From Verrucomicrobiota bacterium (GTDB lineage: Bacteria; Verrucomicrobiota; Verrucomicrobiia; CAIQCK01), in NCBI GenBank assembly GCA_016222825.1, contig JACRQF010000019.1, positions 186,001 to 250,000 on the forward strand: a stretch of 64,000 bases of DNA. Reading direction: 5' to 3'. How positions within the stretch are numbered: the first letter of the stretch is position 1; each line of letters begins with the position of its first letter. This document shows, piece by piece, positions 33,989 through 42,009 of the stretch. Below the pieces are notes generated by a model. It made no database searches and was not told where the DNA came from. It was given only the letters and a program-made list of their open reading frames with translations. A program made the position numbers and the translations under genes.

Positions 33989-36721
33989 CTACGGCTTGCG
34001 GCTCACCCAGATCGGCGAGGTCCAAGCTAGATCGTTCGTGCCGACCTGGGCGCGGACGTAGTAATAGGCGCTCTGGCCGGGCTTCAGCGCCGGGTCGGTG
34101 AAGGTGAACGTGGCCTCGGTCGCGTTGGGCTTGCTCGTATAAACGAACTGGCCGTCGCGGACGACCTGGACGAGCGCGAGCGGTTCGGCGGCGGCAAGCT
34201 TTGCCTCGATCTTTGGCGCGGCCGTCACTTCAATCTCCTCGCCCTGCGGTTTGCCGCCGATGCGCGTTTGGATGGAAACCTTGGTTGTGCCGCCAAAGGT
34301 GCGGCGGGCGCGCAACGCATCGAGGATGGCTTTGCGGCTGAAGTCGGTGGCCCAGACGCCCGCGTTGGCGATGTGGGTCTGGCCATGGTCGCTGGAAGCG
34401 ATGATGCCGATGCGAACGCCTTTGGCGAGGGCGTCCCACATGAAGTTGCCCGGCGTCATGATGCGCGCGGCGCGCGGACAGTCGGCGAACTCGTAGTTGC
34501 CGCGGACCTGGAAGATTTCGGCGACGCGCTCGTGCTCCTTGTTCCACTTGTCCCAATCCATGCGCGAGCCGGCGTCAGCAAGCTGGTGCGGAATGGCGAT
34601 GCAGCCGCTGTTGGCGAGCACGCGGAAAAGCTCCTCCGGCGAGTCGTCTTCGCGCACGGACCGGCCGCGCACGTCGGAGATGATGTTCTTATGGCCACCG
34701 CGCTGCTGGTAGCTGCCGCCGTGTTCGTAGCCGTAGAGCGCGAGGAACCGGCCGGGGATGCTGTAGAGGTCGCAGTATTTTTCCGAGCGCCACCACGCGT
34801 AGTCCTGACGCGGGCGGGCGATGCGGTCGCTGCGGTGCTTGAGGATGTCCTGGTCGTGGTCGCTGATGGCGAGCCAATCGAGCTTGTAGGCGTTGATCGC
34901 GTAACGATAGCCGTCCTGCAACGAGCCGTCGTAGCCGTTCGAGCATTGGCTGATGTCCGTGTGGCGGTGCGTATCGCCGAGCAAGAGGCGGTAGATCTTG
35001 CCGCCGACATTCCACTCGCGCGGCAACGGTTTCTGCTCCGCGTCGGCGTCGGCGGGCGTGACCTTGCCGAGATCGTCCACGGCGGCAAACTGCGCCGGGC
35101 GCGTCGCCGATCCGAAGCCTCGCAGCGACGCGACAAATACGTCATGGTCCACCGGCATCGCGGGCTTCAGCCGCGTGCGGTTGTCGCCGGCGAAGGCGAC
35201 GAGCAGGTCACCGTCGCGGTCGAGTGCGGTATCGAGCCGCATGTCCTGGCGGCCGTTGCTGCGCGGCAACACAATCGGCCGCGACCATTTCTCGCCGTCG
35301 TAGCACGTGGCGAAGAGCAACCACATGCAATGGGTCTGCGCCGTGCGCCCGCCCGTCGGCGGCACGACCGGTTGCACGTCGTTCTCGAAACGGTAGATGA
35401 CCCACACCCGGTCGCGGCCGTCCACGGCAACGGCGGGATATTCGATCCACCTCGCGCCCGGCACCGGCGAAGTCTCCATCAACGGCTGCGCGGGCCATGA
35501 GAGCTTGCCGCGCTCCAGACAAGCCACGTCGCTCCGCCGCCAACCATGCAGTCCGCTGGACTTCGCATACCAGGTCGGCCCGGTGTCGGCGGCCTTGGGA
35601 TGCCGGCCCCAATTCTCGCCGCTCACGTCCCACGCGATCCAGACGCGTCCCTTCGAGTCGGCGGCGACGCTCGCGTGAGCCTCGCGCAACGCCGACGCGG
35701 CGACAGGCATCGCCGGACCAAGCGGTTTGCTGTCGCGGAACTCGCGCGCGTAGATGTCGTAGCTGCCGTTGCGGTAGCTGTCCCACGCGACAACGATGCG
35801 GTCGTCGGGCGCGGCGCAAATCGCCGGCTCCCAGTCGTCACCGACGTCATCGCTGACGTTCACGGGCGCGCCGAGGCCGTCACTGCCGAGCTTCGCGAGC
35901 ATGACTTCGTAGTGGAGGTCTTCCGCGACCGTCTGCCACGCAAGCCAGAAATCGCCGCTCTTGGTGCGGGCTAGTCGCGGCCAGAAATCGTTCTGCGTCG
36001 AGCGCGTGAGCCGGATCGAGGGCTTGCCGGGCGTGCGCGCCCAGAGGTCCCATTGCTTGCCGTCGTTGGCGGCCCAGACGCACCAGAGTTCGCCGCGGCC
36101 ATTCACCGCGACGCGCGGCTCGTGAAAATCGCCGTCTTCGGTCAGCGGTTCCGCTTTGTCGCCGACGCGCAGCCAGACACGGTCTTTCTTCCCGTTCCAA
36201 GCAATGTATGCAACGGCCGCCCGGCCATCCGGCAGAACCGCAATGCTCGGAAACTCATCTTCCGCCTCGCCGCCGCTCGTCAGCGATTGCACGTCCGGCA
36301 GGCAACGCAGCCGCACGCGTTCGTCGAGGAAGTTCATGTCGCGCCGTTTCGCGATGTCAGCCAGCGGCACGGCGATGTCGCCAAGTTTCGTCGAGCACGC
36401 CAGCGTGGCCGACAGCGGCGCGCTCACGTCCAGCAACAAGCCTTTGCCGAGTGTGGAGCGGCGAACATTGCGGCCTTGTTTGACCGTGCCTTTGCCGTGC
36501 TGAGTGCGCGCCTGCCAGGCTGCGCCGTCAAGCTTGTCGGTGTCCTCGAAGAGCCACTCGCGCACGGTGACCTTGCCGCCGTCGCTGACGCGAGCCGAGC
36601 CGTCCCATGCGACAGCGGGGCCGATGGTTTTCTCGTTGAGGGTGAGCCAGAGGGTGAGGTTCTCGCCGCGGGCAGAGGCCGCCAACAGCGCCAGTGTGAG
36701 ACACAAGGCAGAAGTTTTCAC
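33989..36721 (-). CDS. secreted PHP-domain metallohydrolase-like protein (DUF3604/CehA-like)
   Basis: The 910-residue product starts at a GTG and has a signal peptide (TSALCLTLALLAASARGE). Residues about 130-560 carry repeated beta-propeller-like strands (GRAAVAYIAWNG, GELWCVWAANDG, GDFWLAWQT, GRVWIAWDVSG). The C-terminal part from about 578 is a PHP-type phosphoesterase fold: GDTHRHTDIS, AISDHDQD, YGYEHGG, IPHQ and SSDHGQTH supply the metal-binding His and Asp residues. A terminal Ig-like domain follows. Substrate unknown; relatives hydrolyse esters or phosphoesters. A 7-bp hairpin (36723-36743) ends one base before the GTG. Confidence 0.8.
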   Translation of the reverse strand: MKTSALCLTLALLAASARGENLTLWLTLNEKTIGPAVAWDGSARVSDGGKVTVREWLFEDTDKLDGAAWQARTQHGKGTVKQGRNVRRSTLGKGLLLDVSAPLSATLACSTKLGDIAVPLADIAKRRDMNFLDERVRLRCLPDVQSLTSGGEAEDEFPSIAVLPDGRAAVAYIAWNGKKDRVWLRVGDKAEPLTEDGDFHEPRVAVNGRGELWCVWAANDGKQWDLWARTPGKPSIRLTRSTQNDFWPRLARTKSGDFWLAWQTVAEDLHYEVMLAKLGSDGLGAPVNVSDDVGDDWEPAICAAPDDRIVVAWDSYRNGSYDIYAREFRDSKPLGPAMPVAASALREAHASVAADSKGRVWIAWDVSGENWGRHPKAADTGPTWYAKSSGLHGWRRSDVACLERGKLSWPAQPLMETSPVPGARWIEYPAVAVDGRDRVWVIYRFENDVQPVVPPTGGRTAQTHCMWLLFATCYDGEKWSRPIVLPRSNGRQDMRLDTALDRDGDLLVAFAGDNRTRLKPAMPVDHDVFVASLRGFGSATRPAQFAAVDDLGKVTPADADAEQKPLPREWNVGGKIYRLLLGDTHRHTDISQCSNGYDGSLQDGYRYAINAYKLDWLAISDHDQDILKHRSDRIARPRQDYAWWRSEKYCDLYSIPGRFLALYGYEHGGSYQQRGGHKNIISDVRGRSVREDDSPEELFRVLANSGCIAIPHQLADAGSRMDWDKWNKEHERVAEIFQVRGNYEFADCPRAARIMTPGNFMWDALAKGVRIGIIASSDHGQTHIANAGVWATDFSRKAILDALRARRTFGGTTKVSIQTRIGGKPQGEEIEVTAAPKIEAKLAAAEPLALVQVVRDGQFVYTSKPNATEATFTFTDPALKPGQSAYYYVRAQVGTNDLAWTSPIWVSRKP

Positions 36722-36840
36722 AGCGCCGCGAGTCTAGCGGCGCATCCATAGTCTGACAAGCGCAAGGCTGGCGATTACGCGCAATAATCTGACTTGCGCA
36801 CGGCCCGGTCGTGTCCAATGATGACCGCAAGGAGAAAAGC

Positions 36841-37245
36841 ATGAAGGCACGGCTCGCAATATACAAGGGCGCCAAAGTGGATCTGGCGTTTCCGGTCGCG
36901 GAATCCATTACCGCCATCGGCAGGGACGCCGACAATGCGGTTCAACTGACCGACCCGCAGGTCTCCAAACGCCACGCCGTCATCCATACCAAAGGCAATG
37001 CGTGGACCATCGAAGACGCGAACAGCACCAACGGCATCACCGTCAACGGCGCCCGCGTCAAACGCGCCGACTTGAAGAACGGCGACAAGATTCGCATCGG
37101 CCCCTTCGATCTGGTCTTCGAATCCAACGTCACCGGCGAATGGGTCCCGTCGCTCGTGATTGACCTGTCATCCAAAGCCGACCAGCAAACCATCACGCAG
37201 GCCCCGGAATATCCGCCCGCCAAGCCCAGCAGCGACCGGCAATAA
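36841..37245 (+). CDS. FHA-domain protein
   Basis: The 134-residue cytoplasmic protein follows an AAGGAGA ribosome-binding site. It contains one forkhead-associated domain with the phosphothreonine-binding pattern GRDADNAVQL, SKRHAVI and NSTNGITVNG, then an acidic/proline-rich tail. FHA domains bind phosphothreonine peptides in kinase signalling or secretion systems. No kinase or secretion gene is adjacent. A longer frame from 36811 is possible but has no better ribosome-binding site. Confidence 0.88.
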   Translation: MKARLAIYKGAKVDLAFPVAESITAIGRDADNAVQLTDPQVSKRHAVIHTKGNAWTIEDANSTNGITVNGARVKRADLKNGDKIRIGPFDLVFESNVTGEWVPSLVIDLSSKADQQTITQAPEYPPAKPSSDRQ

Positions 37246-37271
37246 CGCTACCGGCTTGCCTTGGGCGAAAC

Positions 37272-37769
37272 CTAGGACGACGGCGGGTTCGCCTCCGGCT
37301 TCGGTTCCTCAAACACCTTCGTGCCGTAGGGAATCGGCGGTTTCGCATGGACCGCCTGGCTCATCGCTTCGATCCGCCACTGGCCGCCCTCGTTCTTCAG
37401 TTCGACCGTCTGGCGCTGGTTCTTGTCCCGAAGAATGAACTCCACCTCGATGCGCGCGCGGTCTGGCCGCGCTTCCGCCAGCCGCGTCGTCGCGACGCCC
37501 ATCATCGGCGCCTGTGACTCCGCCAGATACTCGCGAAACCGCGCCTCGCCCATCTGCTGGCGCGTCGCGTCGAGTTGCGGGCGCATCGCGTCGGTGAAGC
37601 AATCGAGATAAGTGCGGACATCGCCGCGCCGGCTGGCGTCGAGCATCGCTTGGATGGCGTCCTCCGGCGTCGCAGCGTCGCCAGAGTCCGCCGGCCGGTT
37701 GCGGGCGGTGAACCACACGCCCGCTCCGATCAGCAGTAGCGTCAGGATAGTAATAAAATGGCGTTGCAT
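37272..37769 (-). CDS. membrane-anchored NTF2/DUF4878-like protein
   Basis: The 165-residue protein has one N-terminal helix (FITILTLLLIGAGVWF). A compact alpha-beta domain follows, with AIQAMLDASRRGDVRTYLDCF, then IEVEFILRDKNQRQTVELKN and GQWRIEAMSQ. That pattern matches NTF2-like stress or lipoprotein domains (inference from fold pattern). It starts 58 bases from, and is divergent to, the P-ATPase gene, so the two may share regulation. It converges with the FHA gene. Confidence 0.65.
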   Translation of the reverse strand: MQRHFITILTLLLIGAGVWFTARNRPADSGDAATPEDAIQAMLDASRRGDVRTYLDCFTDAMRPQLDATRQQMGEARFREYLAESQAPMMGVATTRLAEARPDRARIEVEFILRDKNQRQTVELKNEGGQWRIEAMSQAVHAKPPIPYGTKVFEEPKPEANPPSS

Positions 37770-37780
37770 GACGCGAAACT

Positions 37781-37809
37781 TTGCAGCGACAGCGGCATTC
37801 TGATATAGA
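37781..37809 (+). promoter_or_regulatory. candidate promoter of the P-ATPase-HflK gene
   Basis: TTGCAG (37781-37786) and TATAGA (37804-37809) are 17 bases apart. The -10 box is good and the -35 moderate, and the ATG lies 19 bases downstream, giving a very short leader. Confidence 0.4.
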
Positions 37810-37827
37810 CTGCGGAACGCGTCAACC

Positions 37828-40800
37828 ATGCCAACGCCTTGGAAACAACTCGGCAAGCCGCTCTTCATCGCCGGTATCGGCGCACTTCTCGCTCTTTACT
37901 GGCTCGGCTGGATCAAAAACGTCGGCCTGTTCGACATTGCCGTGCTCATCGCGCTGGTTGGCGGCTACAAGATTTTCGGCGACGCCGTCTGGGGGCTGCT
38001 CCACGGCAAAATCTCCAGCGACCTCGCCATCGCCATCGCGGCGTGCGCGGCGCTCGCCATCGGCCAATACTTCGCCGCTGCCGAGGTCATCTTCATCATG
38101 CTCGTCGGCGGCTGGCTCGAGGAACTCGCCGTGGACCGCACCCGCGGTGCGATCGAGAAGCTTATCCGCCTCGTGCCGCGTTCGGCGCACGTCCGGCGCG
38201 GCGACGAGATCGTGGAAGTCGCCATAACCGACATTCGACCCGGCGACGTCGTCGTGGTGCGGCCCGGCGAACGCATCGCGGTGGATGGCGAGGTAACGGA
38301 GGGTTCGTCTTCGGTGGATCAGAGCGCCATCACCGGCGAGAGCATTCCCGCCAGCAAAGCGGGTGGGGACAAGGTCTTCGCCGGCACCATCAACCAAGTC
38401 GGCTCGCTCGACGTGCGTGTGACCGCCGTCGGCGAGGACTCGACGCTCGGCAAGATCATTCATCTCGTCGAGGAAGCGGAGGAGAAGAAAGCCGCCGTCC
38501 ATCAACGCGCCGACCGCTGGGCCGTCTGGTTCGTGCCGGCGGTGCTGGCGCTCGGCCTGGCGACGTTTTTCTTCTCCAGCGGCGATTTCAACGCGCGGTT
38601 GATTCGCGCCGTCAGCGTGCTCATCGTTGCCTGCCCGTGCGCGCTGGTGCTGGCCACACCCACGGGCATCGCCGCCGGCATCGGCCGCCTCGCGCGCGCC
38701 GGTGTATTGGTGAAGGGCGGCGTTTACCTCGAACATCTCGCCCGCGTCCGCGCCGTCGTCTTCGACAAGACCGGCACGCTTACCGCCGGCAAGCCGCGCG
38801 TCGTCGAGGTGGTCGCATTCGCCGGCGACGAGCGCGAGATGTTTGCGCTTGCGGCGACGGCAGAGTCGCACTCCGAGCATCCGCTGGCACATGTCATCGT
38901 TGCCGAGGCGAAACGGCGCGGCATTACGTTGGGTCGGGCGGAGCGTTTTGAAGCCGCGCCCGGTCTCGGCATGGTTGCTGAGTGCAACGGCTCGCGCGTC
39001 ACTATCGGCAATCGCCAGCTTCTCCAGCAGCGCAGCATCGCGATTCCAGCGGAAGCCGAGGCGCGAATCACTCGACTGGAGGAAGTCGGCTACACCGTCG
39101 TGTTGGTCGCCACCAACGGTGCGGTTGCCGGTGCCATCGCCGTCATGGACACACCGCGTGATGACGCGAAAGACACCGTCGCGCAACTTCGCGCGCTCGG
39201 CATTGAGCACGTGCTCCTCCTGACCGGCGACAACGAGCGCGTTGGCCGTGCTGTCGGCGAGCGCGTCGGCATTAGCGAAGTTGGTGCGGGACTGCTGCCG
39301 GCAGACAAAGTCAGCCGCATTCGCGCGCTTCAGCAGCGCGGCCTGCCGACGGTGATGTGCGGCGACGGTATCAACGATGCGCCGTCGCTCGCGGCGGCGG
39401 ACGTGGGCGTGGCGTTGCACGGACTGGGGGCTGACATCACGCTCGAAGCCGCCGATGTCGTGCTGATGAGCGACGACCTGAAGAAGATTCCGTTCGCCAT
39501 CGAGTTTTGCCGGCGCGTCGTCGCGACCATCCATCGCAACATCTGGTGGTTCGCCATCGGCTTCAACGGCTCGGCGGTCTTCGCGGCGTCGCAGGGTTGG
39601 ATCGGGCCGATTGGCGCGGCGATCACGCATCAGATCGCGTCGCTGCTCGTCGTCTGCAATTCGCTGCGCCTGCTCTGGAGTGGCGAGTGGGCGGCGAAGC
39701 TCGCGGTGGCGTGGAAGCGGGAAGCGGAAGAGATGAAGCAGTTCGGCGCTTCTGTCACAAAGCTCTGCCGCGAGCATCCGCGCGGTGCGCGCTCGACGGC
39801 GGCGGCTGTGGTCGTGATCGGCTGGCTGGCGACGGGGCTGACGGTGATTCAACCGGACGAGGTCGGTGTCTGGCTGCATTTCGGAAAGAAGCAGGCGGTG
39901 CTGGGGCCGGGACTGCATTGCGTCTGGCCGTGGCCGTGCGATGAAGTGCCGCGCGTGTTGCCGGGCCGCGTGCAGCGCGTGCAGGTCGGTCTGCGCAGTG
40001 TGGAGCCGGCGGCGGCGAAACCGTGGTGGGAAACTTGGACGAAGCCGGCGCAGACAGGAGTGTCTGCGCCACCGGAGCCAACGGCTTACGAGTGGAACTA
40101 CGAGCACAAGGGCGGCTTCCAGTTCGTGCCGGAGGAGGCGACGACGGTCGTTGGGGACGAGAATCTCGTGGCGGTGACGATGGCGATTCATTTCGTGGAC
40201 AAGGATCCGGTGGCGTATCTGTTCGCGACGGTGGATCCCCCATCGCTGGTGAAGGCGCTCGCGGAGGCGGCGCTGCGCGACGCGGCGGGGCGCGCGACGG
40301 CGGAGGCGATGCTGACGACCGGCCGCGCGGCGACCGAACGGACTGTGATGGAGTATTTGCAGAAGCGGCTCGACGAATGCGGCGCGGGCATCGAGGTGCA
40401 GAGCGTGCGGTTGCAGGACGTGCATCCGCCGATCGAACTGGTGGACGCCTACCGCGACGTGGCGAGCGCGGTCGAGGAGAAGAGCCGCGTCATCAACGAA
40501 GCGGAAGGTTATCGCAACGAGCAGTTGCCGCTGGCGCGTGGCACGGCGACGAACACTGTGCTGGCCGCCACCGCCGCGCGTGACGCGAAGATCGCCGACA
40601 GCACCGGCAAGTCGGAGCGGTTCGCGGTGACGGTGAAGCCACTCGGCGCGCAGCGGGCGGCCCACGCGGAGCGGCTCTATCTGGAGTTGATGGAGGAGAT
40701 TTTGCCAAGCCAACAGCTTTACGTCGTGGACCGCCGCGGCAAGGGGCAGATTTACCTGCTGAACGACCGGCTCAAGGCGCTGTTGGGGCCAGCCGCGCAG

Positions 40801-40842
40801 TCCGCGCCCGCGCCCGCGCGTCCGACGATTCCCGAGGAGTAA
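37828..40842 (+). CDS. P1B-type ATPase fused to HflK-like SPFH domain
   Basis: One 1004-residue frame holds two usually separate proteins. Residues 1-640 are a complete heavy-metal P-type ATPase: TGES actuator (AITGESIPAS), membrane CPC (269-271) for soft metal binding, phosphorylation Asp313 in DKTGTLT, His351 in SEHPLA, TGDNERVG and GDGINDAP; no N-terminal metal-binding domain. Residues about 655-675 are a new helix (AAAVVVIGWLATGLTVI), followed by an SPFH domain from QPDEVGVWLHFGKKQAVLGPG to about 960, matching HflK. The last ATPase helix pair ends NSLRLLWSG, the natural C-terminus. A palindromic repeat (40047-40070) lies inside the HflK part. hflC follows after one base. Confidence 0.9.
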   Translation: MPTPWKQLGKPLFIAGIGALLALYWLGWIKNVGLFDIAVLIALVGGYKIFGDAVWGLLHGKISSDLAIAIAACAALAIGQYFAAAEVIFIMLVGGWLEELAVDRTRGAIEKLIRLVPRSAHVRRGDEIVEVAITDIRPGDVVVVRPGERIAVDGEVTEGSSSVDQSAITGESIPASKAGGDKVFAGTINQVGSLDVRVTAVGEDSTLGKIIHLVEEAEEKKAAVHQRADRWAVWFVPAVLALGLATFFFSSGDFNARLIRAVSVLIVACPCALVLATPTGIAAGIGRLARAGVLVKGGVYLEHLARVRAVVFDKTGTLTAGKPRVVEVVAFAGDEREMFALAATAESHSEHPLAHVIVAEAKRRGITLGRAERFEAAPGLGMVAECNGSRVTIGNRQLLQQRSIAIPAEAEARITRLEEVGYTVVLVATNGAVAGAIAVMDTPRDDAKDTVAQLRALGIEHVLLLTGDNERVGRAVGERVGISEVGAGLLPADKVSRIRALQQRGLPTVMCGDGINDAPSLAAADVGVALHGLGADITLEAADVVLMSDDLKKIPFAIEFCRRVVATIHRNIWWFAIGFNGSAVFAASQGWIGPIGAAITHQIASLLVVCNSLRLLWSGEWAAKLAVAWKREAEEMKQFGASVTKLCREHPRGARSTAAAVVVIGWLATGLTVIQPDEVGVWLHFGKKQAVLGPGLHCVWPWPCDEVPRVLPGRVQRVQVGLRSVEPAAAKPWWETWTKPAQTGVSAPPEPTAYEWNYEHKGGFQFVPEEATTVVGDENLVAVTMAIHFVDKDPVAYLFATVDPPSLVKALAEAALRDAAGRATAEAMLTTGRAATERTVMEYLQKRLDECGAGIEVQSVRLQDVHPPIELVDAYRDVASAVEEKSRVINEAEGYRNEQLPLARGTATNTVLAATAARDAKIADSTGKSERFAVTVKPLGAQRAAHAERLYLELMEEILPSQQLYVVDRRGKGQIYLLNDRLKALLGPAAQSAPAPARPTIPEE
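40047..40070. repeat. perfect 10-bp palindrome inside the HflK domain
   Basis: GGCGCAGACA and TGTCTGCGCC form a perfect stem with a 4-base loop. It encodes PAQTGVSAPPE between the strands VQVGLRSVEPAA and EWNYEHKGG of the SPFH domain, at about residues 740-748. The core resembles the palindrome at 4674-4698. Confidence 0.7.
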
Positions 40843-40843
40843 C

Positions 40844-41761
40844 ATGAACCCGAAACCCAAACTTCTCTCCTGTCTGGCTATCGCCGTCGTGGCGGCAGCG
40901 ATCTGGACATGCTTCTTCACGGTGCGCGAGAGCGAGAGCGTCATCGTCACGTTGTTCGGCAAGCCGGTGCGCACGCTCGACGACGCCGGGCTGGCGTTGA
41001 AATGGCCGTGGGAGGGCGTGCTGCGTTTCGACAAGCGCGTGCGCCTCTATGATGCGACGCCTTCGGAGTTCCTGACGCAGGACAAAAAGAACATCGTCGT
41101 CCAGAGCTTCGTAGCGTGGAAGATTGCCCAGCCACGGGAGTTCCTGCTCGCGGTGCGCGACACGCTCGGCGCGGAGATGCGGTTGCGCGACGTGCTCTGG
41201 AGCGAGCTTAGTTCCAAGCTCGGCGTGACGCCGCTGGCGGCGTTGCTCTCGACCAAGCCGGAAGAGATGAAGCTCGACAAGCTCTCGGAGGAAATTCGTG
41301 ACAAGTGCCGCGCGACTGCGCTGGCGCGTTACGGCATCGAGGTGGTGGATGTGCGGATCAAACGGCTCGGCTTCCCCGCGCAGAACCGCGACGCCGTATT
41401 CGAGCGGATGCGCGCGGAACGGCAGCGCGAGGCGAAACAGTTCCGCGCTGAGGGCCAGGAGGAGGCGATGAAGATCCGCGCCGAGGCCGACAAGCAGAAG
41501 GCGACGATCCTCGCCGAGGCGAACCGCAAGGCCGAGACGCTCAAGGGCGAGGGCGACGCGAAGGCGATTGAGATTTACAACTCCGCCATCGCGCTCGACC
41601 CGGCGTTCTACAAGTTCCTGCGGATGCTGGACGCGTATCGCGGCACGCTGAAGGAGAACACGACGTTGGTGCTCGGCAGCGAAAGCGACTTCCTCAAGCT
41701 GCTGACGGAAGGCGCGCAGGCGCTCGGCAATCGGCCGGCGGCGCACAAGGAGGCGAAGTGA
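40844..41761 (+). CDS. hflC: HflC-like SPFH membrane protein
   Basis: The 305-residue protein has an N-terminal helix (SCLAIAVVAAAIWTCFF) and the HflC core: FTVRESESVIVTLFGKPVRTLDDAG, FDKRVRLYDATPSEFLTQDKKNIVV. A long heptad-rich coiled coil follows (AERQREAKQFRAEGQEEAMKI...), typical for HflC. In E. coli HflK and HflC build a cage around the FtsH protease. Here the partner HflK is the C-terminal part of the preceding P-ATPase fusion, separated by one base, so co-expression is certain. No ftsH is in the window. Confidence 0.93.
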   Translation: MNPKPKLLSCLAIAVVAAAIWTCFFTVRESESVIVTLFGKPVRTLDDAGLALKWPWEGVLRFDKRVRLYDATPSEFLTQDKKNIVVQSFVAWKIAQPREFLLAVRDTLGAEMRLRDVLWSELSSKLGVTPLAALLSTKPEEMKLDKLSEEIRDKCRATALARYGIEVVDVRIKRLGFPAQNRDAVFERMRAERQREAKQFRAEGQEEAMKIRAEADKQKATILAEANRKAETLKGEGDAKAIEIYNSAIALDPAFYKFLRMLDAYRGTLKENTTLVLGSESDFLKLLTEGAQALGNRPAAHKEAK

Positions 41762-41999
41762 GACCATTTGCTTTCCTCCGCTGTCTGGAGATTTTGAGCG
41801 AGCTGACCGGCAAGACCGAATACCGGCAGGTGGGGCTTGATCGCATGGGGCGAACATCTTTAGTGGGACGAGCGCGAGGACAAGGCCGTGGCGACGCTTT
41901 TCGACCACGATGGGCGATGTGCTGTTGTATGCGCTGCTCCGGCTCGACCTGGCGTTGAACAAGACTTCAGTCTCGCTGTCGGACGTGCTCGTTGATTAA
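41762..41999 (+). pseudogene. possible decayed gene between hflC and the GH10 gene
   Basis: The first frame reads RPFAFLRCLEILSELTGKTEYRQVGLDR. A second frame gives AVATLFDHDG, and a third reads LLYALLRLDLALNKTSVSLSDVLVD before a stop at 41997. The pieces have coding-like composition but lie in different frames, as if indels broke a short gene. I do not recognise a family. It could equally be untranslated spacer. Confidence 0.3.
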
Positions 42000-42009
42000 C
42001 TACAGGCCA

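Noticed and set aside
36723-36743. 7-bp hairpin just before the GTG of the PHP-domain gene as a riboswitch or RNA thermometer
   Set aside because: The stem is short, there is no conserved core or alternative structure visible, and GC-rich 7-bp stems are frequent by chance here.
37822-41034. Long minus-strand open frame (over 1000 codons) opposite the P-ATPase-HflK gene
   Set aside because: It is an antisense shadow caused by high GC at third positions; its translation is rich in Arg, His and Ala with no domain, while the plus strand has full P-ATPase and SPFH motifs.
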